From: Alphaproteobacteria bacterium | GTDB taxonomy: Bacteria; Pseudomonadota; Alphaproteobacteria; UBA9655 | DNA: 58,614 nucleotides | Direction: 5' to 3' | Assembly (NCBI GenBank): GCA_019746105.1 | Contig: JAIESK010000013.1 | Span: forward strand, 1 to 58,614 | Part shown: piece after piece, positions 38,396-48,437 of the stretch | Layout of the letters: each line of letters starts with the position of its first letter | How positions within the stretch are numbered: position 1 is the first letter of the stretch | Notes under the pieces: generated by a model | Seen by the model: only the letters and a program-made list of their open reading frames with translations | What the model was told of the DNA's origin: nothing | The model's database searches: none | Position numbers and translations under genes: made by a program

Positions 38396-38893
38396 CTATT
38401 TAAGGATGTCCTTTGGAAATAGGGAGATATCCGTAACCTCTTTTAAGGCATTTTCAGTAAGTTTCTTTTTTTCATCCTTTTGAGTCTCAAGAAAACGTTC
38501 AACATGAGTAATTGCCTCTTCAAGGATTTGTTTTCGAAAGGCTGTCTTTGTTTCTTCTTTTTCATTCTCTATTCGCTCAAGCAATGCTTTTTCGCGCTGC
38601 TTCATAAAGTGGTCAAATTCACGCTCTTTTTCTTTTTTCAAAGCAAGAGCTTCTTCTTCAGCAAAGGCAATAATTTCAGCGGATTGCTTTAGGGCTTCTT
38701 CATGTTTTTGTTTATAGGCCTCGAGAAGGCTGAGGGCTTCATCTTGCAGGCGCTCTGCTTCCTCGAGTTGGCGAGAAACCTTATTGCGATGTTCATCCAA
38801 AGATTGAGTTAAAAAGCCCAGAATCTTTCTCCCAAAAGCAAAGAGAAAAAGAACAAAAGCGATCAAAACCCAAAATTCAGGCGTTTTAAACAT
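38396..38893 (-). CDS. atpF: F0F1 ATP synthase subunit b
   Basis: N-terminal TM plus long charged coiled coil; gene order. Confidence 0.85.
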   Translation of the reverse strand: MFKTPEFWVLIAFVLFLFAFGRKILGFLTQSLDEHRNKVSRQLEEAERLQDEALSLLEAYKQKHEEALKQSAEIIAFAEEEALALKKEKEREFDHFMKQREKALLERIENEKEETKTAFRKQILEEAITHVERFLETQKDEKKKLTENALKEVTDISLFPKDILK

Positions 38894-39353
38894 TTCTATT
38901 TTCCTTATCGAAAGAGCCCACTTTCCCTGTCAATTTTAAGAAAATGGTATTGGCAACGTCACGTGCTAAGGATTCTACTTCTTTACTACTTTCAAGGCGG
39001 GATCGATAGAGCTCTTGTTCTGCAACATGAAGACGATCGCTTAGCTTATCAAGAAAGTCTTTTTGTTGATTAGCAATGGCTGCTGAAATTGTTGTTGACG
39101 TAGACTTTAAATGTTGGTGTGCCCTTTCTTTAGCTTGAGCGAGAATCCCTTCATAGTCCGCACGAAGGTCTTCCGCTTGCTCTCGATAGGTACTGGCTTT
39201 ATTAAGCTTTTCCTCTATAGTTTCCTCTCGCATCTCAAAAATGCGGGTGATTTTGGGAAGAACAATGTAAGCTAAGATGAGGTAGAGAGCCAAAAAGCAT
39301 ATCCCAAGCCAAAAAAGTTGAGATGAGTAGGTTAAGGTATTTAATTGAGGCAT
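38886..39353 (-). CDS. F0F1 ATP synthase subunit b'
   Basis: SQLFWLGICFLALYLILAYIVLPKITRIFEMREETIEEKLNKA; gene order. Confidence 0.87.
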   Translation of the reverse strand: MPQLNTLTYSSQLFWLGICFLALYLILAYIVLPKITRIFEMREETIEEKLNKASTYREQAEDLRADYEGILAQAKERAHQHLKSTSTTISAAIANQQKDFLDKLSDRLHVAEQELYRSRLESSKEVESLARDVANTIFLKLTGKVGSFDKENRNV

Positions 39354-39376
39354 GCTCTTAGCTCCAAAATTCCCGC

Positions 39377-39601
39377 TTATTTAAAGAGAATCAAAAACGC
39401 AATAAGGAGAGCGAAAAGGGCCACAGCTTCGGTGAGAGCAAATCCCAAAATACCTACCGGAAAGACTTGTTCTCGCGCCGATGGATTTCGAGCGATAGAG
39501 TTAATTAAAGAGGAAAAGATAAGCCCTATACCAAGTCCCACCCCTGCCAGGGCAAACATTGCAAGGCCTGCGCCTATCATACGTGCTGATTCAACTTCCA
39601 T
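39377..39601 (-). CDS. atpE: F0F1 ATP synthase subunit c
   Basis: [33 protein letters not shown]. Confidence 0.95.
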   Translation of the reverse strand: MEVESARMIGAGLAMFALAGVGLGIGLIFSSLINSIARNPSAREQVFPVGILGFALTEAVALFALLIAFLILFK

Positions 39602-39615
39602 TTTAGTCTCCTTTT

Positions 39616-40338
39616 CTAATGTAAATGAATGGCATCATGTAAATAAATACACGTTAAAATTGTAAAAACATAGGCTTGTAAAACAGCAACCAAAATTTCA
39701 AAAGCAGTCAGAAGAATATTAACGGTCAGAGGTGCAATCCCAAAAACGCCTAAAAGAACAGTAAAGCCTGCAAAAACCTTTAACATGGTATGGCCCGCCA
39801 TCATATTGGCAAAGAGACGAATAGAAAGACTTACAGGACGAGAAAGATAGGAGAGAAGCTCAATAGGAATAATGAGAGGTAGCATATAAACTGGTGCCCC
39901 CTGAGGCACAAAAAGAGAAAAATAATGAAAACCATGACGTACAAAACCGACAATGGTCGCAACGCTGAAAGCTATAATGGCCAGTCCAAAGGTAACAATA
40001 ATTTGACTTGTAAATGTAAAATTATAGGGGATCATTCCGATTAGATTGCCCATTAAAATGAACATAAAAAGGGTAAAAATAAATGGCAGATAGGGGCGCC
40101 CTTTAATACCTATGGTCTCATCAATAAGATTTTCAACAAATCTATAAGCCATCTCAACGAGGGATTGCCAACGACTTGGAATGGTTTTTGAGCGATAAAT
40201 TCCCCCCACTAAGAAAAAGGTGGTCGTCAGGACAGCCAAAAGCATAAACAAAGAGGAATTTGTGAAAGAAACATCAAACCCCTTAATGCTGAGGGGAATA
40301 AGGGTATGAATTTCAAATTGGTGAAGGGGATCAAACAT
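39616..40338 (-). CDS. atpB: F0F1 ATP synthase subunit a
   Basis: [27 protein letters not shown] at 40338 preferred over the listed 40392. Confidence 0.95.
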   Translation of the reverse strand: MFDPLHQFEIHTLIPLSIKGFDVSFTNSSLFMLLAVLTTTFFLVGGIYRSKTIPSRWQSLVEMAYRFVENLIDETIGIKGRPYLPFIFTLFMFILMGNLIGMIPYNFTFTSQIIVTFGLAIIAFSVATIVGFVRHGFHYFSLFVPQGAPVYMLPLIIPIELLSYLSRPVSLSIRLFANMMAGHTMLKVFAGFTVLLGVFGIAPLTVNILLTAFEILVAVLQAYVFTILTCIYLHDAIHLH

Positions 40339-40642
40339 GGGTATCCTTCTTATTATCCTTCGGCTCTTTATTCTTGAGGCTTCGATATACATTCACCATA
40401 CCAGCTACCGAGCCTAGAATAAAGAAGGAGATGAGTCCCCAGGGAGATATTTTAAAAATCCAGTCAATAAGAAGACCGAGCCCCACACCTACAAAAACCC
40501 CAGCAACAAGGTCAGCACCTACATTAAAGAATTTCCCTCCGAGATTATAAGAGGACTTTTTTTGCTGCGGCTGAGAAGCACTTTCTTTTTTAGCCTCTTG
40601 AATTTTTCTTTTTAAACTGTCTAATGCAGGATCATCAGACAT
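40331..40642 (-). CDS. AtpZ/AtpI-type ATP synthase accessory protein
   Basis: ADLVAGVFVGVGLGLLIDWIFKISPWGLISFFILGSVAGMVNVYR, upstream of atpB. Confidence 0.85.
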   Translation of the reverse strand: MSDDPALDSLKRKIQEAKKESASQPQQKKSSYNLGGKFFNVGADLVAGVFVGVGLGLLIDWIFKISPWGLISFFILGSVAGMVNVYRSLKNKEPKDNKKDTHV

Positions 40643-40762
40643 AAAACCTCTCTTTTTTCTTTCAGAGTATGAATCCCTAAAAGCTCTGTCAACATTTCTC
40701 TAAGTGAATAAGTTCAGGATGAAGGGTTTTAAAACAAGAGAACTCATGTTATTCTCTGGATC

Positions 40763-42046
40763 ATGCATATAGATTCCACTCTCACACAAATAGCAATCGT
40801 TGTTACCGCAGCTCTTGCCGGAGGTATTATTCTTGAAAGATTTAAGCAGCCCGCCATCCTAGGGTATATTTTAGCGGGTGTTTTTCTCGGTCCCTCCTGC
40901 TTCGGATTCATTGAAAATAAAGAAGCCATTTATGATTTGGCTGATTTAGGCGTCTTAATGCTTCTTTTCGTTGTCGGGATGGAATTAAGCCTCAGGCCTT
41001 TTGTCAATATTTGGACCGTTGCGGTGGGATGTGTTGCTTTACAAGTTGTGGGAGGGCTGGCGATTGCTTTTCCCTTGGCTCATTTTTTCCATTGGCCTCT
41101 CAATCTTACTCTTCTCCTTGCCTTTGTTTTTGCTCTCAGTAGTACGGCAGTGGCTGTCAAAATGCTCGATACAATTGGAGAGCTTAAAACAGGAACAGGA
41201 CGCCTGACAATTGGTGTTCTCGTTGCGCAAGACCTGGCTATCGTTCCGATGATCCTTATTATTCGAGGGCTTCAACCAGGGGGTGAATTTAATTTAACAA
41301 TTATGCTCCTTAAGATCCTGATTTCCTTGGGACTTCTTGCTGTACTTGTCTGGTATTTAAGTCGGAAAGAGCGTATTCGCCTTCCTTTTTTAACCCAAGT
41401 TGCAGGTCATGTGGACCTCACTCCTTTAATGGGACTTGCCTTTTGTTTTGGAGCCTCAGCCATTGCAGGTCTTTCAGGACTTTCTGCGGCCTATGGAGCT
41501 TTTTTGGCAGGACTAATCATGGGAAATAGCCATGAACGGCAAGTCTTTATTGAAAAAATGACCCCCATTTATAGTGTATTGATGATGATTTTTTTCCTCT
41601 CTATAGGGTTACTCCTTAATGTTAATTTTATTTGGGAAAATCTAGGAAAAGTCTTAATGATTCTTGTCTTCATTACCTTGGGAAAAACGGCTTTGAATAT
41701 TAGTATTCTCCATCTTTTGCGTCAGCCCTGGACCAAATCTTTTCTTTCGGGGGTCGTTTTGGGGCAATTGGGGGAATTTTCTTTTCTTCTAGCAACCGTT
41801 GGTGAGGAAGTTGGAATTGTGACCCAGTATGGAACAAACCTTATTGTTTCTTTAACCGTTCTTTCATTAGCTTTAAGCCCTATTTGGCTTGCAACGGCCA
41901 AAAGACTTCACGACATCGCTCCTAGACGAACGACGAGCTTCATGAAACTTCTAAATCTTCTCTTTGGCCGGGAATTTCTTTTTCTTCAGCGAATCTATAA
42001 AAAGTGCAAACAGGGATTATCACGTCGTGCCAACCTTCCAGATTGA
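40763..42046 (+). CDS. Kef-type cation/proton antiporter (CPA2)
   Basis: LAGGIILERFKQPAILGYILAGVFLGPSCFGF; ALSSTAVAVKMLDT; QLGEFSFLL. Confidence 0.9.
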   Translation: MHIDSTLTQIAIVVTAALAGGIILERFKQPAILGYILAGVFLGPSCFGFIENKEAIYDLADLGVLMLLFVVGMELSLRPFVNIWTVAVGCVALQVVGGLAIAFPLAHFFHWPLNLTLLLAFVFALSSTAVAVKMLDTIGELKTGTGRLTIGVLVAQDLAIVPMILIIRGLQPGGEFNLTIMLLKILISLGLLAVLVWYLSRKERIRLPFLTQVAGHVDLTPLMGLAFCFGASAIAGLSGLSAAYGAFLAGLIMGNSHERQVFIEKMTPIYSVLMMIFFLSIGLLLNVNFIWENLGKVLMILVFITLGKTALNISILHLLRQPWTKSFLSGVVLGQLGEFSFLLATVGEEVGIVTQYGTNLIVSLTVLSLALSPIWLATAKRLHDIAPRRTTSFMKLLNLLFGREFLFLQRIYKKCKQGLSRRANLPD

Positions 42047-42641
42047 ATCTCAATTTCAAGGACCTGTCGGAGGAGTAGATGAAGCAGGGAGAGGTCCTTG
42101 GGCAGGTCCAGTCGTTGCTGCTGTTGCCGTTTTTTTAAAGCCTCCTCCTCAGAGGCTTGAGGATGCCATACAAGATTCAAAAAAACTTTCTAAAACAAAA
42201 CGAGAGAGTATTTTTAAAAGTCTTCATGAATTAGAAAATTTTGTCTTTGCTATTGGCAAAGCATCTGTTGCCGAGATTGATCTCCATAATATTTTGCAAG
42301 CCACATTTTTAGCTATGCGACGTGCTGTGCAAGCTTTGCCTTTTGCTCCTCCAACCTTGCTCATTGATGGAAAATTTATTCCAAAGTTTGATGGTATTGA
42401 GGTTCATCCCGTTATCGGAGGAGATGGAAAAAGTCTTTCAATTGCGGCAGCATCTATCTTAGCAAAAGTGACTCGAGATCAAGATATGGAAGTCTTAGCT
42501 CGAGAATGTCCTCATTATGGCTGGGAGCGCAATTCAGGTTATGGAACTGCAGAGCACCAGGAATCCTTAAAAAAACATGGAGTTACACACCATCATCGTA
42601 AAAGTTTCGCTCCTATTCGCGCCCTTTTAAACCCGTGCTAA
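42027..42641 (+). CDS. rnhB: Ribonuclease HII
   Basis: GGVDEAGRGPWAGPVVAAVAV; GTG at 42027 proposed instead of the listed TTG at 41964. Confidence 0.93.
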   Translation: MPTFQIESQFQGPVGGVDEAGRGPWAGPVVAAVAVFLKPPPQRLEDAIQDSKKLSKTKRESIFKSLHELENFVFAIGKASVAEIDLHNILQATFLAMRRAVQALPFAPPTLLIDGKFIPKFDGIEVHPVIGGDGKSLSIAAASILAKVTRDQDMEVLARECPHYGWERNSGYGTAEHQESLKKHGVTHHHRKSFAPIRALLNPC

Positions 42642-43575
42642 TGATTTTTTTCATAACGGTAGGAAGTGCATGCTTCTTTAAATCATGGGGTTGAACCCAT
42701 ATCCCCTCCCCTTCCATAGGTTTGTCTGCATAACAAAGTGCTGCATTTAGATGAAAATGAGTGAAGGTATGCTTTACAGTTAATTTCTCCTCACTATTTT
42801 TTTCTTCTGTCCAAGGCGTGGAGGGAACTTCCATCATACCACCTAAAAGGCCTTGCGAAGGCCGTCTTCTTAACCAAATCGCCCCATCTTCACGTTGAAT
42901 TATAAAGGCAGTGGTATAGCGGGTGGGTAACTTCTTTTTAGGTGGCTTATTTGGAAAAGATTCAGGCTTTCCCATTTCATAGCCCTTACAAGTCTTTTGA
43001 AAAGGGCAACTTTCACAGGAGGGATTTTTAGGTCGACAAATGAGAGCACCAAGTTCCATCAAAGCTTCTGTAAAATCTCCGCAGCGCGCCTCGGGAAGAA
43101 GTTTCAAGAGCTTAGCACGTACGGGTTCATAAGGATTCAGAGTGTCAAGTCCGTAATAGCGGCATAAGACCCGAATAACATTACCATCAACAGCAGCTGC
43201 TTTTTTGTTAAAGGCAATAGAAGCAATCGCAGCAGCTGTATAGGGGCCAATTCCAGGCAAGTTTATAAGTTCATGTTCTTCTTGAGGAAAGGATTTTGTT
43301 AAATGCTGAGCACACTTATAAAGGTTTCGTGCTCTGGAATAGTAACCTAGCCCTTGCCATTCAATAAGAACTTCATCCAAAGAGGCAGCAGCTAGATTTT
43401 GAATTTCAGGCCATTTTTGAGTAAATCTATTAAAATAGGGGATAACCGTCGCAACAGTTGTCTGTTGTAACATGACCTCACTTAACCACGTATAGTAGGG
43501 ATTCTTCTTCTGAATCCGCCAAGGGAGTCTTCGTTGAGAAAGGTCATACCAGGTGAGGAGTTTTTCTGAGAACAC
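42613..43575 (-). CDS. mutY: A/G-specific adenine glycosylase
   Basis: LPWR...YTWLSEVMLQQTTVATVIPYFNRF; FeS ligands CRPKNPSCESCPFQKTC. Confidence 0.95.
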   Translation of the reverse strand: MFSEKLLTWYDLSQRRLPWRIQKKNPYYTWLSEVMLQQTTVATVIPYFNRFTQKWPEIQNLAAASLDEVLIEWQGLGYYSRARNLYKCAQHLTKSFPQEEHELINLPGIGPYTAAAIASIAFNKKAAAVDGNVIRVLCRYYGLDTLNPYEPVRAKLLKLLPEARCGDFTEALMELGALICRPKNPSCESCPFQKTCKGYEMGKPESFPNKPPKKKLPTRYTTAFIIQREDGAIWLRRRPSQGLLGGMMEVPSTPWTEEKNSEEKLTVKHTFTHFHLNAALCYADKPMEGEGIWVQPHDLKKHALPTVMKKIISTGLKGRE

Positions 43576-43611
43576 TTTTCAAATCTTTAGAAAGCTCGTA
43601 TTCTTAATTCT

Positions 43612-44082
43612 ATGAAACATAATAGCAAGTTTGGACCGGCGCGCCTAGGCCTTTTTACACAAGGGCTTGTAAAGCCTGTATTTAAAAATCGTGGTCTAAT
43701 GGAAGGAAAGATTATCACCCATTGGTCGCAAATTGTGGGGGAAAAGTTTGCTCAAATGTCCTTTGCAGAAAAAATAACCTTTCCAAAAGGAAAACGTTCA
43801 GAAGGAACTCTTCATTTAAATGTAACTTCTTCTGGCGCTCTTTTGTTTCAGTATGCTCAAGACTTGATTTTAGAGAGAATAAATACATTTTTTGGTTATA
43901 AAGCTCTTTCAAAGATAAGAATGACTCATGGTTTAACATTTCAGAGCGAAACAAAAATGCCTTCTCCCCCCAAAATTCTTAGCCAAGAAGAAAAGGCATG
44001 GCTTGAAAAACAAATAGAAGGGGTAGAAGACACTGAACTTCGCGTTAACCTTCAAAAACTAGGAGAGGCTGTGTGTCGATAA
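43612..44082 (+). CDS. DUF721 (DciA-like) protein
   Basis: MEGKIITHWSQIVGEKFAQMSFAEKITFPKGKRSEGTLHLNVTSSGALLFQYAQDLILERIN. Confidence 0.8.
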   Translation: MKHNSKFGPARLGLFTQGLVKPVFKNRGLMEGKIITHWSQIVGEKFAQMSFAEKITFPKGKRSEGTLHLNVTSSGALLFQYAQDLILERINTFFGYKALSKIRMTHGLTFQSETKMPSPPKILSQEEKAWLEKQIEGVEDTELRVNLQKLGEAVCR

Positions 44083-44088
44083 AAAGGC

Positions 44089-44565
44089 TTATTTTGGGAG
44101 TGCTTTATAGTCATCAAATTGACTTTCGATAAGCCACTCTGCAAACCTCATATCAAACTTTCTTGGCTCTTCTCTAGAGGAATAAAAATAGACTTTCTTT
44201 AAGGCATCAAGATATTCATCAACAGAAACCTTAATCCCTTTTTCTTCGATTAAGGCTAAAATTTGCTTTGAGCAATCGAGCATAAGATCTGGATGATCCA
44301 TACGCGACCGTTTCCGAATTCTTCCATGGAGTTCTGGTGAATACCCATCACTCCTAGCAGAGGAAGCACTCATAAGATCAATGATGGAGCATTCTAATGC
44401 TTCGGCAATAGCTTGAAGGGATTGAGCGCTTGGTTTTTTGATTCGACCCTTTAGAATGTTTCTAACTGAATGGATGCTTAAACCAGCGCGTCTTTCCAAC
44501 TCTGCAATGGAAAGGTTTTTTGCTTCCATGCGTTCGATAATTTTCTCTTTCAATGCTGATGTCAT
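44089..44565 (-). CDS. XRE-family HTH regulator
   Basis: NLSIAELERRAGLSIHSVRNILKGRIKKPSAQSLQAIAEALE. Confidence 0.88.
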   Translation of the reverse strand: MTSALKEKIIERMEAKNLSIAELERRAGLSIHSVRNILKGRIKKPSAQSLQAIAEALECSIIDLMSASSARSDGYSPELHGRIRKRSRMDHPDLMLDCSKQILALIEEKGIKVSVDEYLDALKKVYFYSSREEPRKFDMRFAEWLIESQFDDYKALPK

Positions 44566-44808
44566 AAAACCTTATACCTAATTTTAATTTCTTGGATCTT
44601 AGTATAAAATGATATTTTTGGTAAGCCTAAAATTAAATTCATTAAAAAAAGCTAGCGCTTTCAAAATTTCTTGTATACAAAATATCAAAAATGATTAACC
44701 TAAATGAGCAAACAGAGGGAGATTAATAACCCTAATTTTCTCAGGTAAGCGTTTCTATAAGAGCGGATTAAACCGTCGTGAATGTATTATTAAAAATGAA
44801 GAGAACCT

Positions 44809-44877
44809 AAAAAGGCCTATTGTAATACAGGGAGAAAGTATCAAATTTACATTTCTGTCTTTCATAATAGGCCTTTT
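44809..44877. repeat. Imperfect ~70-bp palindrome in the divergent intergenic region
   Basis: AAAAAGGCCTATT...ACAGGGAGAAA / ...TTCTGTCTTTCATAATAGGCCTTTT. Confidence 0.65.
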
Positions 44878-44914
44878 GCTGAGCTGTTAAAGTAAATTGT
44901 AGAAAGGAGAGCGC

Positions 44915-45484
44915 ATGCTCAAATTTGATATTATTGAACCAAAAGAAGGTAACCACAAAAGCAAATATATTAAGAAAATAGAACATCATATGATTTTTTT
45001 AAAGGAAGATTCTATAGATGTTTCGGAATTGAAAAATGTAAATTATATCCTTGTAGAAGAACTTCTAGAAGGAAGAGAAGCTGAGTTTATAGGGAGCGTT
45101 CTTCTGCTTAAAAAGGAACTATATAAAATTCAGGAAGATGTACGTGAACTTGTCGGAGCTCTTCCCCTTCAGGGATTTGTGTGGGAATGTTCTTTTTCTT
45201 ATTTTTCTAAAAATAGAGATCAGGAAACAAAAACCAGCGTTATTTCGGCTCAGGAATTCTATTGGGGTTTATATAATAAGCTGGTTGAGTTTGGAAAGAG
45301 GAAGGAGATTGGTTTTATCATCATGAAACTTCTGCCAGAAACTTACCTCTCCTCAAAAGAATGGGGCGAATGGCCTTACGTTGTTGAATTGAAACCAGAA
45401 AATTCACCTGATAAGCTTTTTCATGGAATTTTGCCATTAACAGGGAGCCAGTATGAAGCCTATAAGAGATCTTGGAAAATTTGA
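44915..45484 (+). CDS. Hypothetical protein, possible GNAT/LuxI-like autoinducer-synthase fold
   Basis: GREAEFIGSVLLLKKELYKIQEDVRELVGALPLQGFVWECSFSYFSK resembles the LuxI core order (G.RLlp...vWE.sRf). Confidence 0.4.
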   Translation: MLKFDIIEPKEGNHKSKYIKKIEHHMIFLKEDSIDVSELKNVNYILVEELLEGREAEFIGSVLLLKKELYKIQEDVRELVGALPLQGFVWECSFSYFSKNRDQETKTSVISAQEFYWGLYNKLVEFGKRKEIGFIIMKLLPETYLSSKEWGEWPYVVELKPENSPDKLFHGILPLTGSQYEAYKRSWKI

Positions 45485-45517
45485 ACCTCGCTGCAGGAGG
45501 ATATCATTAGGATTTTT

Positions 45518-46048
45518 CTATTTTCCACTAGGTGTTATTGCCCCTTGGAAAGGAGCATAATATCCCAAAGGAGGTAAGACTTTTTTATCGTTTGTCATTG
45601 CAGCCTCTAAAGCTTGAACACAAGCGTATAAATTCATATATACAGTTTGAGTAAGAAATGTATGATTTTTTTGCAAGTTTTCCAACTCCTTGCTTTTTGC
45701 TGTACTCATGGCGCTATTTAAAAGCTGAAGACTTGTGCAGCTTGTCTCAGCAGCATAACAAAAAGGTGTAACAAGAGCATTCGGGTAGGCCCAAGTTTTA
45801 TTCAAAAGCTGAGTACAATTAATTTGCCCCTTTGCTTTCATTGCAGTTGTAGCATCTGAAAGCTTTCTTAAATACTCCGTAGGAAAGGCAACTGAGGGTT
45901 CAGGAGATGGCTTCTCGGACTTGGGAGCGGGTGTTATCGTGTAGTTTGAAGAAGGCGCTATTGTGTAACTTGAAGCTTGAGTGACTGAAAAAGCTACTTC
46001 CGGAATCCAAAGAGAGAGAGAAAGAAGATAAAAAAAACAATGTTTCAT
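45518..46048 (-). CDS. Hypothetical secreted protein with short N-terminal repeat
   Basis: Signal peptide; repeated SSYTIAP/SNYTITP; conserved-looking cysteines. Confidence 0.6.
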   Translation of the reverse strand: MKHCFFYLLSLSLWIPEVAFSVTQASSYTIAPSSNYTITPAPKSEKPSPEPSVAFPTEYLRKLSDATTAMKAKGQINCTQLLNKTWAYPNALVTPFCYAAETSCTSLQLLNSAMSTAKSKELENLQKNHTFLTQTVYMNLYACVQALEAAMTNDKKVLPPLGYYAPFQGAITPSGK

Positions 46049-46204
46049 AAGATTTTTCTCTCGAAAAGGGTTGAATTTTTAAGTTAAGCTCTATAAATAT
46101 GAACCTTAGCATATTGCTTGATGGTAGGAAATACTTGCTGTTATCTTTTTTTTAAGCTAAACAAGCAATCTAAACTAAATTTACGAGAACGATAGGTAGT
46201 TAAC

Positions 46205-46405
46205 ATGGCAGTTCCTAAGAAGAAAACATCTCCCTCACGCCAACGCATGCGTCGAGCCCATCATGCTCTTACGCCAGTTGCGAGTGTGGAGTGTATTAAT
46301 TGTGGGGCCCGTAAGCTTCCTCATCACCTTTGCCCTTCTTGCGGTCATTACAAAGGACGTCAAGTTTTAGGGCGGGCGGTTGAAGAATCCTCACCCACAG
46401 CTTAA
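46205..46405 (+). CDS. rpmF: 50S ribosomal protein L32
   Basis: [45 protein letters not shown]. Confidence 0.97.
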   Translation: MAVPKKKTSPSRQRMRRAHHALTPVASVECINCGARKLPHHLCPSCGHYKGRQVLGRAVEESSPTA

Positions 46406-46419
46406 AACATCTTCCATTA

Positions 46420-47466
46420 ATGGGGGATCCTCAAGTGAACTTTACAATAGCAATTGATGCAATGGGCGGTGATAAGGCCCCTGAGGTTATTATTCAGGGC
46501 CTTAAGTTAGTGGCCCAGCGCTATCCTTTTGTAGATTTTCTTCTTTATGGAGAGGAAGAAAAGGTAAAGCCCCTTCTTTCTCTTCCAAAATCCCTTGAAG
46601 AAAGAGTCACTTTTATTCCTTGTCAGGAAGTTATCACAGCAGAAACAAAACCCAGCGCCGCTATAAGAGGACTGCAAAATTCAAGCATGCGTCAGGCTAT
46701 TTTAGCGGTGGCAGAAGGGCGTGCCCAAGGAGTTATTTCTGCGGGTAACACGGGAGCTTATATGGCTCTTGCTAAGATTCTTTTAAAAACAATGCCCGGC
46801 ATTGATCGTCCCGCCCTTGCCAGTCTTGCACCCAGTTTAAATGGAGAAGTTGTTTTGTTAGACTTAGGGGCTAATGTAGAGTGCTCCTCTGAAAACCTCA
46901 AGCAATTTGCCATTATGGGGGAAATGTTTGCTCGTTATGTCCTTCATTTGCCAAAACCTAAGATAGGCCTTATGAATGTAGGAACAGAGGATATAAAAGG
47001 AAATTCTATGGTTAAGGAAGCTGCAGAATTAATCCGAAACTCCTCAATTAAAGATGAATTTTATGGGTTTGTAGAAGGTGATGATATCATGCGGGGTACG
47101 GTGGATGTTATTATCATGGACGGTTTTACAGGAAATGTTGTTCTTAAAGCAGGTGAAGGTGTAATGCAACTTGCTCTTCAATCAATGAAAGAAGCTTTTC
47201 GGAGCTCCTTCATAGCTAGTCTTGGTTATTTGCTTGCAAAACCCATGTTGAGAAAGCTTTCCTTACGCCTTGATTATAGACGTTATAATGGGGGAATTTG
47301 GCTGGGCTTGAATGGAATTGCTATTAAAAGTCATGGTGGCGCCGATGCCTATGGTTTTGCTCACGCTTTAGAACTTGCAATTGATATGGTGAATTCTAAA
47401 ATAACAGAGCATCTTCGCAAAGAGTTTTCGAGTCAGGACCCCTCTGAAAAGGTCGTACAGCTATGA
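46420..47466 (+). CDS. plsX: Phosphate acyltransferase PlsX
   Basis: IAIDAMGGDKAPEVIIQG; GVISAGNTGAYMALA. Confidence 0.96.
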   Translation: MGDPQVNFTIAIDAMGGDKAPEVIIQGLKLVAQRYPFVDFLLYGEEEKVKPLLSLPKSLEERVTFIPCQEVITAETKPSAAIRGLQNSSMRQAILAVAEGRAQGVISAGNTGAYMALAKILLKTMPGIDRPALASLAPSLNGEVVLLDLGANVECSSENLKQFAIMGEMFARYVLHLPKPKIGLMNVGTEDIKGNSMVKEAAELIRNSSIKDEFYGFVEGDDIMRGTVDVIIMDGFTGNVVLKAGEGVMQLALQSMKEAFRSSFIASLGYLLAKPMLRKLSLRLDYRRYNGGIWLGLNGIAIKSHGGADAYGFAHALELAIDMVNSKITEHLRKEFSSQDPSEKVVQL

Positions 47467-48425
47467 CACGGCGTTCAGTTGTCTTAGGAACAGGAAGTTA
47501 TCTTCCAAAGAAGAGGGTTATCAACTCTGATCTTCCTAAACATCTTGAAACTTCTCATGAATGGATTGTTGAAAGAACGGGAATTTGTGCACGCTATATT
47601 GCAGCCCCCGATGAATATACTTCTGATATGGCGATTGAAGCTTCTAAAAGGGCTTTAGAAAGTGCAGGGGTAGATCCTAAAGATTTAGACATGATTATTT
47701 TAGCAACCTCAACGCCTGATCACATCTTTCCAGCAACAGCAACACGCATTCAAGCAAAGTTAGGAAATACAAAGGGTTTTGCTTTCGATCAGGCTGCGGT
47801 TTGTAGTGGTTTTGTTTTCGCACTTGCAACAGCTGATGCTTACCTCAAACAAGGTATGGCAGAAACAGCTCTTGTTATCGGTTCAGAGACTATGAGTCGC
47901 CTTTTAGATTGGAACGATCGCCGGACGGCGGTTTTGTTTGGGGATGGTGCTGGTGCCGTTGTATTGAAAGCGGAATCTGATACAGATAGAGGCATTATTG
48001 GAAGCTTGTTGCGTACGGATGGACAAGGGTATGATGAGTTGTATGTCTCGGGGGGACCGAGCACAACTCAAAGCGTAGGGACAATTCAGATGAATGGACG
48101 CGAAGTGTTTCGAAATGCTGTTCATAGGTTGGAAGAAGCTGTTGAAGATATTTTAAAAAAATATAATGTTAAGCAAGAAGAACTTGATTGGCTTGTTCCA
48201 CATCAAGCAAATAAACGCATCATAGATGCTACAGCAAAAAAACTAGGACTGCCCGATGAAAAAGTCATCCATACGGGTGCTGATCAAGCCAACACCTCGG
48301 CCGCATCCATCCCTTTAGCTCTTGATCAAGCCATAAGAGATGGACGAATCCAACAAGGAGATCTTATTCTTTGTGAGGCCTTTGCCGGAGGATTTGCGTG
48401 GGGTTCAAACTTAATTCGTATGTAA
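47463..48425 (+). CDS. fabH: Beta-ketoacyl-ACP synthase III
   Basis: SHEWIVERTGICARYIA; FDQAAVCSGFVFAL; VPHQANKRIIDA. Confidence 0.96.
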   Translation: MTRRSVVLGTGSYLPKKRVINSDLPKHLETSHEWIVERTGICARYIAAPDEYTSDMAIEASKRALESAGVDPKDLDMIILATSTPDHIFPATATRIQAKLGNTKGFAFDQAAVCSGFVFALATADAYLKQGMAETALVIGSETMSRLLDWNDRRTAVLFGDGAGAVVLKAESDTDRGIIGSLLRTDGQGYDELYVSGGPSTTQSVGTIQMNGREVFRNAVHRLEEAVEDILKKYNVKQEELDWLVPHQANKRIIDATAKKLGLPDEKVIHTGADQANTSAASIPLALDQAIRDGRIQQGDLILCEAFAGGFAWGSNLIRM

Positions 48426-48437
48426 AGGGAGATCTAA

